Origin: Bdellovibrionales bacterium | GTDB taxonomy: Bacteria > Bdellovibrionota > UBA1018 > CAIMNF01 | Reading direction: 5' to 3' | Assembly (NCBI GenBank): GCA_947457605.1 | Contig: CANGWP010000007.1 | Span: 1 to 29,328 of the forward strand | DNA: 29,328 nt | In this document: piece by piece, positions 1 through 7,172 of the stretch | Layout of the letters: each line of letters begins with the position of its first letter | Numbering within the stretch: the stretch's first letter is position 1 | The notes under the pieces: generated by a model | Told to the model about the DNA's origin: nothing | Databases searched by the model: none | The model's input: only the letters and a program-made list of their open reading frames with translations | Translations under genes and position numbers: made by a program

Positions 1-311
1 ACTTCTACAGGTATCTTAAAGAAAAGGTTCAGCACTATCTAGGCTCTGAAGCCCGTGCAAACGAGTTGAAAAATCTGCTCACCCAAAGAGGAATTCAAAT
101 CATCACGGAAGAATCCAATTTCCTCATTCACGTTGAGGCAACGGTCCAACAAACCAAAAAAACGTTGGAAGCCATGGTGAGCTTGATCGATACTCCGGCC
201 ATGCCCCCCCTTGCCCCAGGGACTCAGCCCGCCCCCGCCAATCCGGCCAACCCGGCGGATTCGGGAACCGAGAAGAGTAATTTAAAAATTACTCAACTCA
301 GGTTTTTGTGA
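1..311 (+). CDS. gspK: C-terminal end of a GspK-like T2SS minor pseudopilin (5' partial)
   Basis: The reading frame is already open at base 3 and ends at TGA 309-311, so only about 102 C-terminal residues are visible. The part before the tail (ITEESNFLIHVEATVQQTKK) resembles the last strands of GspK, where the mature protein ends in a beta segment after the inserted alpha domain. It then changes to a Pro/Ala-rich low-complexity tail with a short Asn-Pro-Ala repeat. GspK sits at the tip of the T2SS pseudopilus with GspI and GspJ. Position supports the call, since gspL, gspM and gspN follow and K-L-M-N is the usual order. The family assignment rests mainly on this context and not on a diagnostic motif, so another pseudopilin or T2SS protein is possible. 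A run of seven C occurs at 204-210. Confidence 0.6.
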   Translation, partial: FYRYLKEKVQHYLGSEARANELKNLLTQRGIQIITEESNFLIHVEATVQQTKKTLEAMVSLIDTPAMPPLAPGTQPAPANPANPADSGTEKSNLKITQLRFL

Positions 312-318
312 GTATAAT
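290..318 (+). promoter_or_regulatory. Candidate sigma-70-type promoter giving a leaderless gspL mRNA
   Basis: A perfect TATAAT lies at 313-318, just past the gspK stop. Six bases (all T) separate it from the ATG at 325, so the expected start site is the A of that ATG. There is no Shine-Dalgarno sequence in the 13-base gap. A weak -35 (TACTCA, 290-295, three of six consensus bases) is spaced 17 bases away. Confidence 0.45.
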
Positions 319-324
319 TTTTTT

Positions 325-1950
325 ATGCGAGTCTTCGGATTGGACATCTCAAAAGACGCAATCGCCTGCGTGGAACTCGAAACCCAATTTGGTCGTTTTG
401 AGATTCGCGAAACTCTGGAATCCGTTCTAACTTCCGATCCCGAGAATCCAGTGGCCCCTGTCTTTGCCGCCGCCAACTTGCTCGGGAGCATTTCTGGAAA
501 GCCCGGTAGACTGATCACTTCGGCTCCGATCGAGATTGGCACTTTCCGAAACATTCATCTTGCAACGAAAGACAAGAAAGCGATTCGCGCCGCACTCAAT
601 TTTGAACTCGAGGATGATCTCCCCTTTGATTCAGAAAACCTTCATTATGATTTCGCTACCCTTCCTTCGTCCGAGCCGGGATCAACCATCCACGTCGGCG
701 CCGTAAAAAAAGACAGCTTTGACCAACATTTGCAAAACCTAGTGGTAAATGGCATCAATCCGGACACAATCACGACTGATGCTTGGGCCTACAGGTGCCT
801 TTTCTCACGACTCCACAAGCCACTCCAAAAAGGTGAGCAAGGAACCACATCCCTCCTGATTGGGCTTGAACATCACAAGACATTTTTTTACGTGAATTCT
901 GGAAATCGTCCCGTCCTTTACAGGGAAATCCCTTTTGGTCTGATCACCCTTGAACGCAAACTGGAGGAACAGCTCAGCGCAAGCAAGGAAGAACTCAAGA
1001 CCTGGATTCAGGACATCGGTGTCACCGGAATCAACGAAGAAGTTTCTGACGCAATTACGGAGGTCCTCGAGTTTCTGATCCCTGAGATCAAGCAGATCGA
1101 GCTTGCATCGAGAAGTCAGACCAAAACCCCAATTGATGAAATTCTGGTCACAGGAGAGGGCGCCCTGCTTCCCGGATTCCTGAATTGGCTTCAAGAGTCC
1201 CTGCAGCGCGAATGCGCTCTTTTCCGTCCTCTAAGCATGCTCACCGGATCCCAGGTCGCTTATTCGGATCCGTCTGAAGTTCGCTATGCAAAAGCCTTGG
1301 CGCTTGCCATGGTCGCCGTTCCGGCAGACAAGATTCCCGCACTCAATCTTCGTCGTGGGCCATTCGCAAAAAGCGGGGGTGCAGATGATTCACCTCTTGA
1401 GCTGATCAAAAAGCCACTCCCCTATCTGCTCATCACTTCCCTGGTGTTTTTTGCCACAAAAATCATCGAATACAATTACTACAAAACAAAACGTGACGAC
1501 GCTGACTCGACTCTCGTCCGCGTTGTTAAAACCTACTACGGCGGGATTAGCGATAGTGCGGTACGAAATCATTTGGCCAGCCACACAAAGTTAAAGAAAG
1601 AGATTCAGGACGATCTTGTCAAGGAACGTGAGATGGCCAAACTATTCTCTCCGAATTCAAACTCACCCTTGAATTTTCTAAAAACCCTATCCGAAAAAAT
1701 CACAAAAGATGTCGTTGTCGACATGATCAATTTTGATTCAGGTTCCGACAATAACGATCGATTCGTAGACAACGCTCCGCTCAAAACCAGCCTCTCATTC
1801 ATTGTGAGCAACCCCCAGGCAATTTCAAAGCTTAGTGAGATTCTTGAGAAGAATTTTGGATTGAAACGAGGAAACTCTGAAGAGCTCACCCGGGAGGGGC
1901 GAAAGGTTTTTCGCGTGATCTATTCCGGAACCATCGGGAACAAAAAATAA
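325..1950 (+). CDS. gspL: Type II secretion protein GspL (PilM-like cytoplasmic domain plus membrane anchor)
   Basis: This 541-residue inner-membrane protein should link the secretion ATPase GspE to the periplasmic T2SS assembly through GspM. The N-terminal 350 residues have the actin-like PilM/GspL fold: it opens with MRVFGLDISKDAIACVELE, the phosphate-1 strand-turn region, and has a second nucleotide-fold turn near residues 272-283 (EILVTGEGALLP). One hydrophobic segment at about 363-382 is the membrane span. The last 150 residues would be periplasmic and ferredoxin-like. It is longer than enterobacterial GspL (about 400 residues), mostly because of the PilM-like domain and a longer periplasmic part. 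The ATG at 325 lacks a ribosome-binding site and sits exactly where a leaderless transcript from TATAAT 313-318 would begin. gspM follows after one base, so gspL, gspM and gspN are one unit. Confidence 0.85.
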   Translation: MRVFGLDISKDAIACVELETQFGRFEIRETLESVLTSDPENPVAPVFAAANLLGSISGKPGRLITSAPIEIGTFRNIHLATKDKKAIRAALNFELEDDLPFDSENLHYDFATLPSSEPGSTIHVGAVKKDSFDQHLQNLVVNGINPDTITTDAWAYRCLFSRLHKPLQKGEQGTTSLLIGLEHHKTFFYVNSGNRPVLYREIPFGLITLERKLEEQLSASKEELKTWIQDIGVTGINEEVSDAITEVLEFLIPEIKQIELASRSQTKTPIDEILVTGEGALLPGFLNWLQESLQRECALFRPLSMLTGSQVAYSDPSEVRYAKALALAMVAVPADKIPALNLRRGPFAKSGGADDSPLELIKKPLPYLLITSLVFFATKIIEYNYYKTKRDDADSTLVRVVKTYYGGISDSAVRNHLASHTKLKKEIQDDLVKEREMAKLFSPNSNSPLNFLKTLSEKITKDVVVDMINFDSGSDNNDRFVDNAPLKTSLSFIVSNPQAISKLSEILEKNFGLKRGNSEELTREGRKVFRVIYSGTIGNKK

Positions 1951-1951
1951 T

Positions 1952-2350
1952 ATGGAACTTGGATCGGTTTTTGAAAAAATCAAGGAGCAAGAGTTCTACC
2001 AACAACTACAGGGCGCCTACAACCAATTGCCATCCGAACAGCAGGGGTATCTAAAATGGGGCGCAACAGCTGCGGGGTTTTTTCTTCTTTTCGCGCTCAT
2101 TTTTTCCATCATGAAATCTGCCAATGGAAGCAGAACCGAATATTACGAGAAGCAGGAATTGGCGAGAATCATCACGGATGCAAGTGACGAGCTTCGTCGA
2201 CTCAAAGGACAAAGCTCGGGAATGTCGGCGGGCGGAGAACAAAATTGGAAGTCAATCCTCGGGGCACGCGTGGCAGCACAGGGAGTCCCGGTCGAGGCGC
2301 TCGAAATCGTCAAGGAAACAATTGGTGCCTCCCAAAATGTGATTCAGTAA
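1952..2350 (+). CDS. gspM: Type II secretion protein GspM, N-terminal part ending at an in-frame stop
   Basis: The 132 residues up to TAA 2348-2350 contain a cytoplasmic start, one membrane span (about residues 33-57, YLKWGATAAGFFLLFALIFS) and the beginning of a periplasmic region. GspM is a bitopic inner-membrane protein that binds GspL and steadies the T2SS platform through a periplasmic ferredoxin-like domain. Most of that domain lies after the stop: the same frame continues open for 65 more codons to TGA 2546-2548, which would restore a 198-residue protein of normal GspM size. As written, the product is truncated. The gene sits between gspL (one-base gap) and gspN, which fixes its identity better than sequence similarity, since GspM is poorly conserved. 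Confidence 0.75.
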   Translation: MELGSVFEKIKEQEFYQQLQGAYNQLPSEQQGYLKWGATAAGFFLLFALIFSIMKSANGSRTEYYEKQELARIITDASDELRRLKGQSSGMSAGGEQNWKSILGARVAAQGVPVEALEIVKETIGASQNVIQ

Positions 2351-2548
2351 TCGCTGCTTGAGATCAAGATCAAGAACGTTCCCCTGCGACCACTTGTTCA
2401 AGTCCTCAGTCAAATGGAACAGGGAAATCCTCCGATGAAACTCAAGGGCCTTCAAATTGAAGCCGGAGCAGAAGACGGTAAGCTGTCAGCAAAGGTAAAT
2501 GTCAGCGGATATCTTGCGAAAACCGAGAAAGAGGCCAAGACAAAATGA
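2351..2548 (+). pseudogene. C-terminal remainder of gspM, in frame behind the TAA
   Basis: Reading on in frame from 2351 gives 65 sense codons and a TGA that overlaps the gspN start as ATGA, the coupling expected if this is the true gspM end. The peptide (for example LLEIKIKNVPLRPLVQVLSQ, then KLKGLQIEAGAEDGKLSAKV) has the strand-helix-strand-strand pattern of the GspM/PilO periplasmic domain. A single base change in the TAA, for instance to GAA, would join the two halves. No convincing ribosome-binding site and start codon begin the remainder, so separate translation looks unlikely. The intact downstream frame implies either a very recent mutation or a sequence error. Confidence 0.7.
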
Positions 2549-3486
2549 GGGAAGTCAGCGAAAGTCTGGATTCTTCGGGAGAAAAAGAAGTTCAAGCCCA
2601 TTCAAAAAGCCTTCTTCGGATGATCGGTCTTAGCCTCATGTTTTTTGTCCTCATTCTGGTCTTCACGCTTTTCAAGCTTCCGGAAACAAAAATCACCGCA
2701 CTCATTCAGGGTTATGTTCAAACAACCCTGGACCCTTTCGGCATCTACATTTCTGACCGGGGTCGATCACTTTCCTTTTTAACCGGCATCAATTACCGTC
2801 TCGACCATCCCACTCTTGAACTTCGTGATCAAACCCGAATCGAGCTTGATGAACTTGAAGTACGGCCCAAGCTGCTCTCCTTGCTGACAGGCAGGGCTGG
2901 CGCAAGCGCTGATCTGAAACAGGGAAAATCCAGATTTCACCTTGATGCCTTGGCAAAACGGGATCGTGTGGAGGCTGACATCGAACTCACGGACATCGAT
3001 CTTTCCCGCTTTGGAATTTTCGCATTTGCTGGGGTAAAGGGTTCTGGAATCATCACTGGGAAGAGTCATCTTGACGGAGCTCCCTCGGATCTTGCCTCCT
3101 TGAACGGTGGGTTGGATCTGAAACTTAAGAATGTCCAACTCGACGAACAGATGATCTTTGCTTTCAAGATTCCTTCTCTCTCGGTCTCCGAGGGGAGCGT
3201 GAACGTCGACATCAAGAGTGGAAAACTCCTAATGAAGAACGTGCAGCTGGGTCGTCAAAATGACGACGTGGTTGCAACCCTTACGGGAGACATCGCCTTG
3301 AATCGGAATCTGAACTCAAGTCCGCTTAATCTGAGGGTGGTTTTCTCATTCTCTCCCAAAGTTTTGGCTTCTTTCTCCTTTATCGAGTCCATCATCGCCG
3401 GAGCAAAACAATCCGATGGAAAATACGCTTACAAACTGACCGGAACCATCTCCGCACCCTTTGCAAATCCAGATCCCCAGAAATAA
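2545..3486 (+). CDS. gspN: Type II secretion protein GspN (deltaproteobacterial type)
   Basis: This 313-residue protein has an N-terminal cytoplasmic stretch, one membrane anchor at about residues 22-45 (LLRMIGLSLMFFVLILVFTL), and a periplasmic region rich in alternating beta strands. It has the AsmA/LptC-like look of GspN proteins found with the T2SS of Myxococcota and Bdellovibrionota. Its role is not well defined; it is thought to act in the inner-membrane platform or in contact with the secretin. The start overlaps the restored gspM stop as ATGA, so translation is probably coupled; a stop 198 bases earlier in gspM would weaken that coupling. It is the last gene of the T2SS run, 83 bases before the lipoprotein gene. 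Confidence 0.8.
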   Translation: MREVSESLDSSGEKEVQAHSKSLLRMIGLSLMFFVLILVFTLFKLPETKITALIQGYVQTTLDPFGIYISDRGRSLSFLTGINYRLDHPTLELRDQTRIELDELEVRPKLLSLLTGRAGASADLKQGKSRFHLDALAKRDRVEADIELTDIDLSRFGIFAFAGVKGSGIITGKSHLDGAPSDLASLNGGLDLKLKNVQLDEQMIFAFKIPSLSVSEGSVNVDIKSGKLLMKNVQLGRQNDDVVATLTGDIALNRNLNSSPLNLRVVFSFSPKVLASFSFIESIIAGAKQSDGKYAYKLTGTISAPFANPDPQK

Positions 3487-3557
3487 TACGTCCTCAATAT
3501 CCCACTTAGACAGTTGTGTTAAGAAATTATCACTTCTTTCACGCAGTGCAGGTCCGA

Positions 3558-3563
3558 TACAAT
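3558..3563 (+). promoter_or_regulatory. Candidate -10 box giving a leaderless lipoprotein mRNA
   Basis: TACAAT (five of six consensus bases) ends exactly six bases before the ATG at 3570, so the predicted start site is the A of the start codon. No Shine-Dalgarno sequence is present (the six bases are TTCCTAA-like, without purine run). No good -35 is seen at 16-18 bases, which lowers confidence. The spacing is identical to that before gspL. Confidence 0.35.
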
Positions 3564-3569
3564 TCCTAA

Positions 3570-4409
3570 ATGAAGAAAATACATTCCCTTCCGGTCTCAC
3601 TCTTGGTCCTCTTCACTCTTTCGGCATGCAATCTATATGGGGGACTTGATAGTCCCTCTGGAGACGCCCAGCGCTTGGATGCAGCTCGCGCTTGCCTCGA
3701 TGACAACGATTATCCCTGCGCCCTCGATCATTACCGGGCATTATCAGATTCCTTTGCAGACATTCGAATCAATGAAATCTCACTTACCCAACTTGCCCAG
3801 GCGCAAGTCTTCTCTTTCGCCGACCTGATTTCCTCCCTTGGAACTTCACTTGGGAATGGTCGAACCTTCTCTTCCATGGCTGAATTGATCGCAAGCCGAA
3901 ACGTTGCCACAGCCGCGAATCGGGTTTTGATCCAGCAGACCTATGCGAACAATAGTGCAATTGCCCAGGGAAATGCTGGATCCAAACTCCGGGCCTTTTC
4001 AAGATTCATTTCAGCTCTCGCCATGTACAATACGGTCCTGGCATCTGCAGTAGGGGCGGATGGAATTCTCACTGCGAGCGATATCGTCCAAGATCCGACC
4101 CTGTGTGCTGCTGATTCCAATCCTGCTACGATTCCCGTGTCTTGTGCGGAGCCATCCGGAACCACAATGCCTGATTCCAGCCCGGGAGGCAGCCCCTCCG
4201 ATCTTGACACGGCAACAAATTGGAACAACGGGGCTTCTCTGGAAATGCTTTGGGCAGCACTTTCCGCGGCAGATGCGGAAGCGGCAATCTTTACCGGTTC
4301 ACAAAAAGGCATTCTTTCCTCCATAAATGATCTTCTTGATCAGGCCCCACTAGGTGCAGCAGCTGGATTGAAACGTCAACAACTCATCACAATTCTGAGC
4401 CTCCAATAA
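3570..4409 (+). CDS. Outer-membrane lipoprotein of unknown function
   Basis: The 279-residue product starts with a lipoprotein signal peptide: Lys-Lys, a hydrophobic core, and a lipobox Leu-Ser-Ala-Cys with Cys20 as the lipidated residue. Asn, not Asp, follows the cysteine, so sorting to the outer membrane is expected. Residues 30-60 (ARACLDDNDYPCALDHYRAL) look like one TPR-type helix pair. The rest is Ala/Ser-rich helix with a Pro/Gly/Ser linker near 190-215 and two further cysteines that could form a disulfide. I do not recognise a named family. Only 12 bases separate it from the outer-membrane barrel gene downstream, so the two are probably co-expressed and may work together at the outer membrane. 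Its place straight after gspN might mean a link to the T2SS, but that is only context. Confidence 0.75.
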   Translation: MKKIHSLPVSLLVLFTLSACNLYGGLDSPSGDAQRLDAARACLDDNDYPCALDHYRALSDSFADIRINEISLTQLAQAQVFSFADLISSLGTSLGNGRTFSSMAELIASRNVATAANRVLIQQTYANNSAIAQGNAGSKLRAFSRFISALAMYNTVLASAVGADGILTASDIVQDPTLCAADSNPATIPVSCAEPSGTTMPDSSPGGSPSDLDTATNWNNGASLEMLWAALSAADAEAAIFTGSQKGILSSINDLLDQAPLGAAAGLKRQQLITILSLQ

Positions 4410-4421
4410 GGAAAATTCTAA

Positions 4422-5528
4422 ATGAAAAACACACTCCTAGTAGCCTCTCTATCATTAATGGTCCTTAGTTTAAATTCAGCCCATGCCTACCATCCGATCA
4501 TTCGTGACTTCCACAGTGTCCGAACGGCAGGCATGGGGGACATCCGCTATACTGTAGGGTTGTTTGAGGAGAACTTCTTTGCAAACCCTGCTCGATCCGC
4601 AGATAACCCTGAAAACCTTCTTCAAATCATGAAGATCTCGCTGGAGAGTAGCAAAGCCACCCTTAGCAATCTCGGTAAGCTCACGAAATCGGGAAATGAA
4701 CTCAATACTTTTGTGGACTCTTTGGGTGATCCGATGTCTGCGAGACTTCAGATCATCCCGATCTCTTTTCATGCCAAGAACTTTATCACAGACAAATGGG
4801 CGATGGGCCTTGGATTGTTTTTTTCAGCTCAGACGCTCCCCTTGGTTTCCAATTCTGGATCAGTGGACGTCAACACTGCCATCACCGCTGGTCCCGTACT
4901 CAACCTGAGTCGAAGGCTTCTGGAAGAAGACCGTCTGGTCGTGGGCGCAAACCTTCACACCCAGATCCGCGCAAACTCCAAAAATTTCAGCATCCAGGAG
5001 TTCTTCAACGGCCAAAACATGGCGAACTCAGTGCAAGGAGGAAGTGGAATGGGTGTTGATTTCGACCTTGGAAGCACATTTCGTCCCCACTGGAAAACCG
5101 GGGGTTTTGATTACCAGCTCGCTTTCACAATCAACAATGTTTTAGGGGGAAAATACACAAATCTCGGAAAGCCCATTAATGCCTGGCCAAACGGTCCCTA
5201 TGCCACAAGTCGATCTGTCAGCTTTGGTCTCAGTGCCGAGCGTAAAGACTGGATCGGTTTGGACCGTGTGTTGTTTGCTCTTGAATCCACTGATAACGGC
5301 AACAATGAGAACGGCAGTTTCTTTAGAACGCTTCATGCCGGGGCTCAAGGCTCTTGGTCAATATTCCACGTGAGAACCGGCCTTAACCAAGGGTATCTTA
5401 CCGCAGGATTTGGACTTGATCTTGTTGTTTTCAGCTTGAATCTAGCCACCTACGGCGAAGAACTCGGACTTAATCCGGGCGTAAAACAGGATAGACGTTA
5501 TGCACTCGATCTTGGCTTCAAGATCTAA
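4422..5528 (+). CDS. Outer-membrane beta-barrel protein, TraF/PorV-like
   Basis: This 368-residue protein carries a Sec signal peptide with likely cleavage after Ala-His-Ala (residue 22). The mature start (RTAGMGDIRYTVGLFEENFF, then ANPA) is the hallmark of the FadL-related PorV / conjugal-transfer TraF-like group of 14-strand barrels, where the N-terminal Ala-Gly-Met-Gly plugs the pore. Repeated strands of alternating hydrophobic and polar residues follow to the C-terminus (ALDLGFKI). A good ribosome-binding site (AAGGAAAA, 8 bases) precedes the ATG. It lies 12 bases after the lipoprotein gene and overlaps the next gene by 29 bases, suggesting one transcript. The substrate or partner cannot be told from sequence. 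Confidence 0.7.
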   Translation: MKNTLLVASLSLMVLSLNSAHAYHPIIRDFHSVRTAGMGDIRYTVGLFEENFFANPARSADNPENLLQIMKISLESSKATLSNLGKLTKSGNELNTFVDSLGDPMSARLQIIPISFHAKNFITDKWAMGLGLFFSAQTLPLVSNSGSVDVNTAITAGPVLNLSRRLLEEDRLVVGANLHTQIRANSKNFSIQEFFNGQNMANSVQGGSGMGVDFDLGSTFRPHWKTGGFDYQLAFTINNVLGGKYTNLGKPINAWPNGPYATSRSVSFGLSAERKDWIGLDRVLFALESTDNGNNENGSFFRTLHAGAQGSWSIFHVRTGLNQGYLTAGFGLDLVVFSLNLATYGEELGLNPGVKQDRRYALDLGFKI

Positions 5529-6219
5529 AGAATTTATTTCAGGGCTCACCTCCCCCATCCGGGTGCTCGGTCTCTTGCTCGAGCATCCCGGATTGCTTGG
5601 GCTATTCATACTCCCGATGGTGATCACCCTCATCATTGTTTCGAGCGTCATCTATGGCGTTTTGATCGGGCTCTGGAATACTTTGCAAGGGCTGTTTCAA
5701 TCCGTACTGGGAACTGCCTCAGCATGGGGCAGCGGAATACTGTCCGTCCTTGCAGGTGCGCTGCTCATCTATTTTTCGGCGTTCTGCCTGGGCATTCTGA
5801 TCCAACTCATTGCATCTCCCTTCAATGACATTCTGGCTGAAAAAACAGAGGTGGCCTGCGGTGAAACTCCTCCAAAAACAACTCTCAACCGATTGTTTTT
5901 GGTTTTTTTGATCGATCTTCGAAAGACAGGTCTTACTTTGAGTTTTACGGTGGTGCTTTTTTTGATCGGATTGATTCCTGGAATAGGACTCATCAGCATC
6001 CCGGGCTTGGCTCTGGTTCAGGCGTTTACCTTCCTGAGCTATCCGCTGAGCCGTAGAGCGATTGGAATCCGTGGCTCATTCTCTTGGATTCGAGAGAATT
6101 TCTTTCGAACTCTTGGCTTTGGTCTGATAACTCTCGTCCTATTCAGCATCCCAGTGATCAATCTTTTTGCTCTTCCACTGTCAGTAATTGCCGGGACGAT
6201 CACTTTCCTTAAAAAGTAA
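5500..6219 (+). CDS. EI24/CysZ-family integral membrane protein
   Basis: The 239-residue product is almost wholly hydrophobic, with about four to six membrane segments. Conserved features are the N-terminal FISGLTSPIRVLGLLLEHPG and the LIQLIASPFNDILAEKTE loop, both typical of the EI24 (etoposide-induced 2.4 / CysZ) family. CysZ imports sulfate in enterobacteria, but most EI24 proteins in other phyla have no known substrate, so sulfate transport should not be assumed. The ATG at 5500 has AGGA eight bases upstream and lies inside the end of the barrel gene (29-base overlap), so translation is probably coupled. It ends about 60 bases from a convergent pilin gene. Confidence 0.75.
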   Translation: MHSILASRSKEFISGLTSPIRVLGLLLEHPGLLGLFILPMVITLIIVSSVIYGVLIGLWNTLQGLFQSVLGTASAWGSGILSVLAGALLIYFSAFCLGILIQLIASPFNDILAEKTEVACGETPPKTTLNRLFLVFLIDLRKTGLTLSFTVVLFLIGLIPGIGLISIPGLALVQAFTFLSYPLSRRAIGIRGSFSWIRENFFRTLGFGLITLVLFSIPVINLFALPLSVIAGTITFLKK

Positions 6220-6253
6220 AAACCGGAAGGAGGAGGGATCCCACTTCCGGTTT
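6211..6253 (-). terminator. Rho-independent terminator for the pilin gene
   Basis: A perfect 10-base-pair stem (6220-6229 with 6244-6253, AAACCGGAAG) encloses a 14-base loop. On the minus strand it is followed by TTACTTTTT, a usable U-tract. On the + strand the stem is followed by CAAAAAAA, so it would stop the convergent EI24 transcript less well. Confidence 0.8.
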
Positions 6254-6280
6254 CAAAAAAATCACGACTCGCGTTAGAGA

Positions 6281-6487
6281 TCAGTTGCTACCCATCTCAT
6301 TCACTGTGCCTTGAATGATCTTGTCTACCCCGTCTACAGCTGTTCCCACTGTTCCTTGAAGTTTTGTTTTCATCTTGCTCGCAATCATCACCACAATCGC
6401 AAGAATCAAGATGTATTCCGTCGTGGACTGACCAGACTTGTCCTTCAACTTTCTTCGAATTCTCGTAATCAAGCTCAAATTTTTCAT
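6281..6487 (-). CDS. Flp-type (class IVb) pilin
   Basis: This 68-residue protein fits the Flp pilin pattern: a basic leader, then Gly followed by QSTTEYILILAIVVMIA, giving prepilin-peptidase cleavage after Gly with the signature Glu5-Tyr6 and one hydrophobic helix. The rest is a short amphipathic tail. I chose the ATG at 6487 because GGAGGGA lies eight bases before it; an upstream in-frame ATG at 6502 overlaps that site. Flp pilins form thin adhesive fibres through a Tad machine, yet no tad genes are in the window and the gene has its own promoter and terminator. It may be exported by a Tad system elsewhere. Some such single pilins stand alone with unknown roles. Confidence 0.8.
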   Translation of the reverse strand: MKNLSLITRIRRKLKDKSGQSTTEYILILAIVVMIASKMKTKLQGTVGTAVDGVDKIIQGTVNEMGSN

Positions 6488-6564
6488 CGATCTTCCCTCC
6501 AAATCGACCTCAAACTCTATTCGGCTTTTCCAAATAAAACTTGAGTTAATTAATCCTATATTTA

Positions 6565-6593
6565 AGTATGAGGCCCTCCCTCCACTTCGTCAA
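6565..6593 (-). promoter_or_regulatory. Sigma-70-type promoter for the pilin gene
   Basis: On the minus strand TTGACG (6593-6588) and CATACT (6570-6565) are separated by 17 bases. The start site would be near 6558, giving a leader of about 70 bases before the ATG at 6487. The AT-rich leader has no obvious strong hairpin. Confidence 0.5.
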
Positions 6594-6664
6594 GCATCGT
6601 TTGTTAAACAAGACCGATTTAAAATTCACATTCAAAACCCGCAAGTGTCCAAAATGACACAGGA

Positions 6665-6693
6665 TTGACGCCTGTGCATTGATCAGTGATGAT
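6665..6693 (+). promoter_or_regulatory. Possible promoter of the PilZ-like gene
   Basis: TTGACG (6665-6670) and GATGAT (6688-6693) are 17 bases apart, with a start near 6700, only three bases before the ATG at 6703. The -10 is weak (four of six). A transcript from here would have almost no leader. Confidence 0.3.
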
Positions 6694-6702
6694 CATGGAA
6701 GG

Positions 6703-7164
6703 ATGAGACAGACAATCGCAACTGGAGCTAGCAGCATCGCTCACCTTTTCATGGGAGACAGTCGCTTGAAAAGAGTCGCAGTGAAAATAAGGGCACCAAA
6801 ACTTGGGGACAAGGAGTTCTCCGGGTATGCGCTCGTTAACGAACTGAGCGAGAAAATGTTCTCATTTTTTTGCACAGAGAAGTTCTCGATCGACGAGGAA
6901 CTTGAGATTCAGATGCGCTTCAGCGGACATGATCTGACCTACCGGGTTTCCCTGTCCCACCTTCACGAGCAAATTTCCTCAGGAAGGATCATGAACGCCC
7001 TCCCAAGCGAGGAGAATCCTTTTCCGGCGCGCAAGTTCTACCGTTGCTTTTCAAGGGTTCTTGAACTCAAGGGCATGGAGAAGACGGATGATGAATCCAC
7101 TCATCAACCAGACGCTGCAGCTGAGGCCCCTGCAGACAAAACAGAAGCACCAAAAGCAGCCTGA
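6703..7164 (+). CDS. Small protein with a possible degenerate PilZ-like beta-barrel
   Basis: The 153-residue product has a beta-rich core (RVAVKIRAPKL, ALVNELSEKMFSFF, DEELEIQMRFSG, FYRCFSRVLEL) in the strand order of PilZ domains, then an Ala/Pro/Glu/Lys-rich disordered tail of about 30 residues. PilZ proteins often bind c-di-GMP and tune flagellar motors, and the neighbour is fliA. However, the binding signature is not intact: no RxxxR precedes the barrel, and NELSEK stands where (D/N)xSxxG would be. If PilZ-like, it probably does not bind c-di-GMP in the standard way. The start is uncertain: ATG 6703 has a GGAAGG touching it, and an in-frame TTG at 6679 has no good site. The gene converges on fliA with eight bases between stop codons. 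Confidence 0.5.
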   Translation: MRQTIATGASSIAHLFMGDSRLKRVAVKIRAPKLGDKEFSGYALVNELSEKMFSFFCTEKFSIDEELEIQMRFSGHDLTYRVSLSHLHEQISSGRIMNALPSEENPFPARKFYRCFSRVLELKGMEKTDDESTHQPDAAAEAPADKTEAPKAA

Positions 7165-7172
7165 GGCGGCCT

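Noticed and set aside
204..210. Run of seven C near the end of the gspK-like gene as a phase-variation tract
   Set aside because: It is short, only near the C-terminal tail, and a slip would change only low-complexity residues. Nothing else supports switching.
2348..2350. Selenocysteine or pyrrolysine decoding at the gspM stop
   Set aside because: The codon is TAA, not TGA or TAG, and no recoding stem-loop is evident.
6645..6660. Small inverted repeat GTGTC/GACAC upstream of the PilZ-like gene
   Set aside because: A five-base stem is expected by chance at this length and is not placed as a clear operator or terminator.
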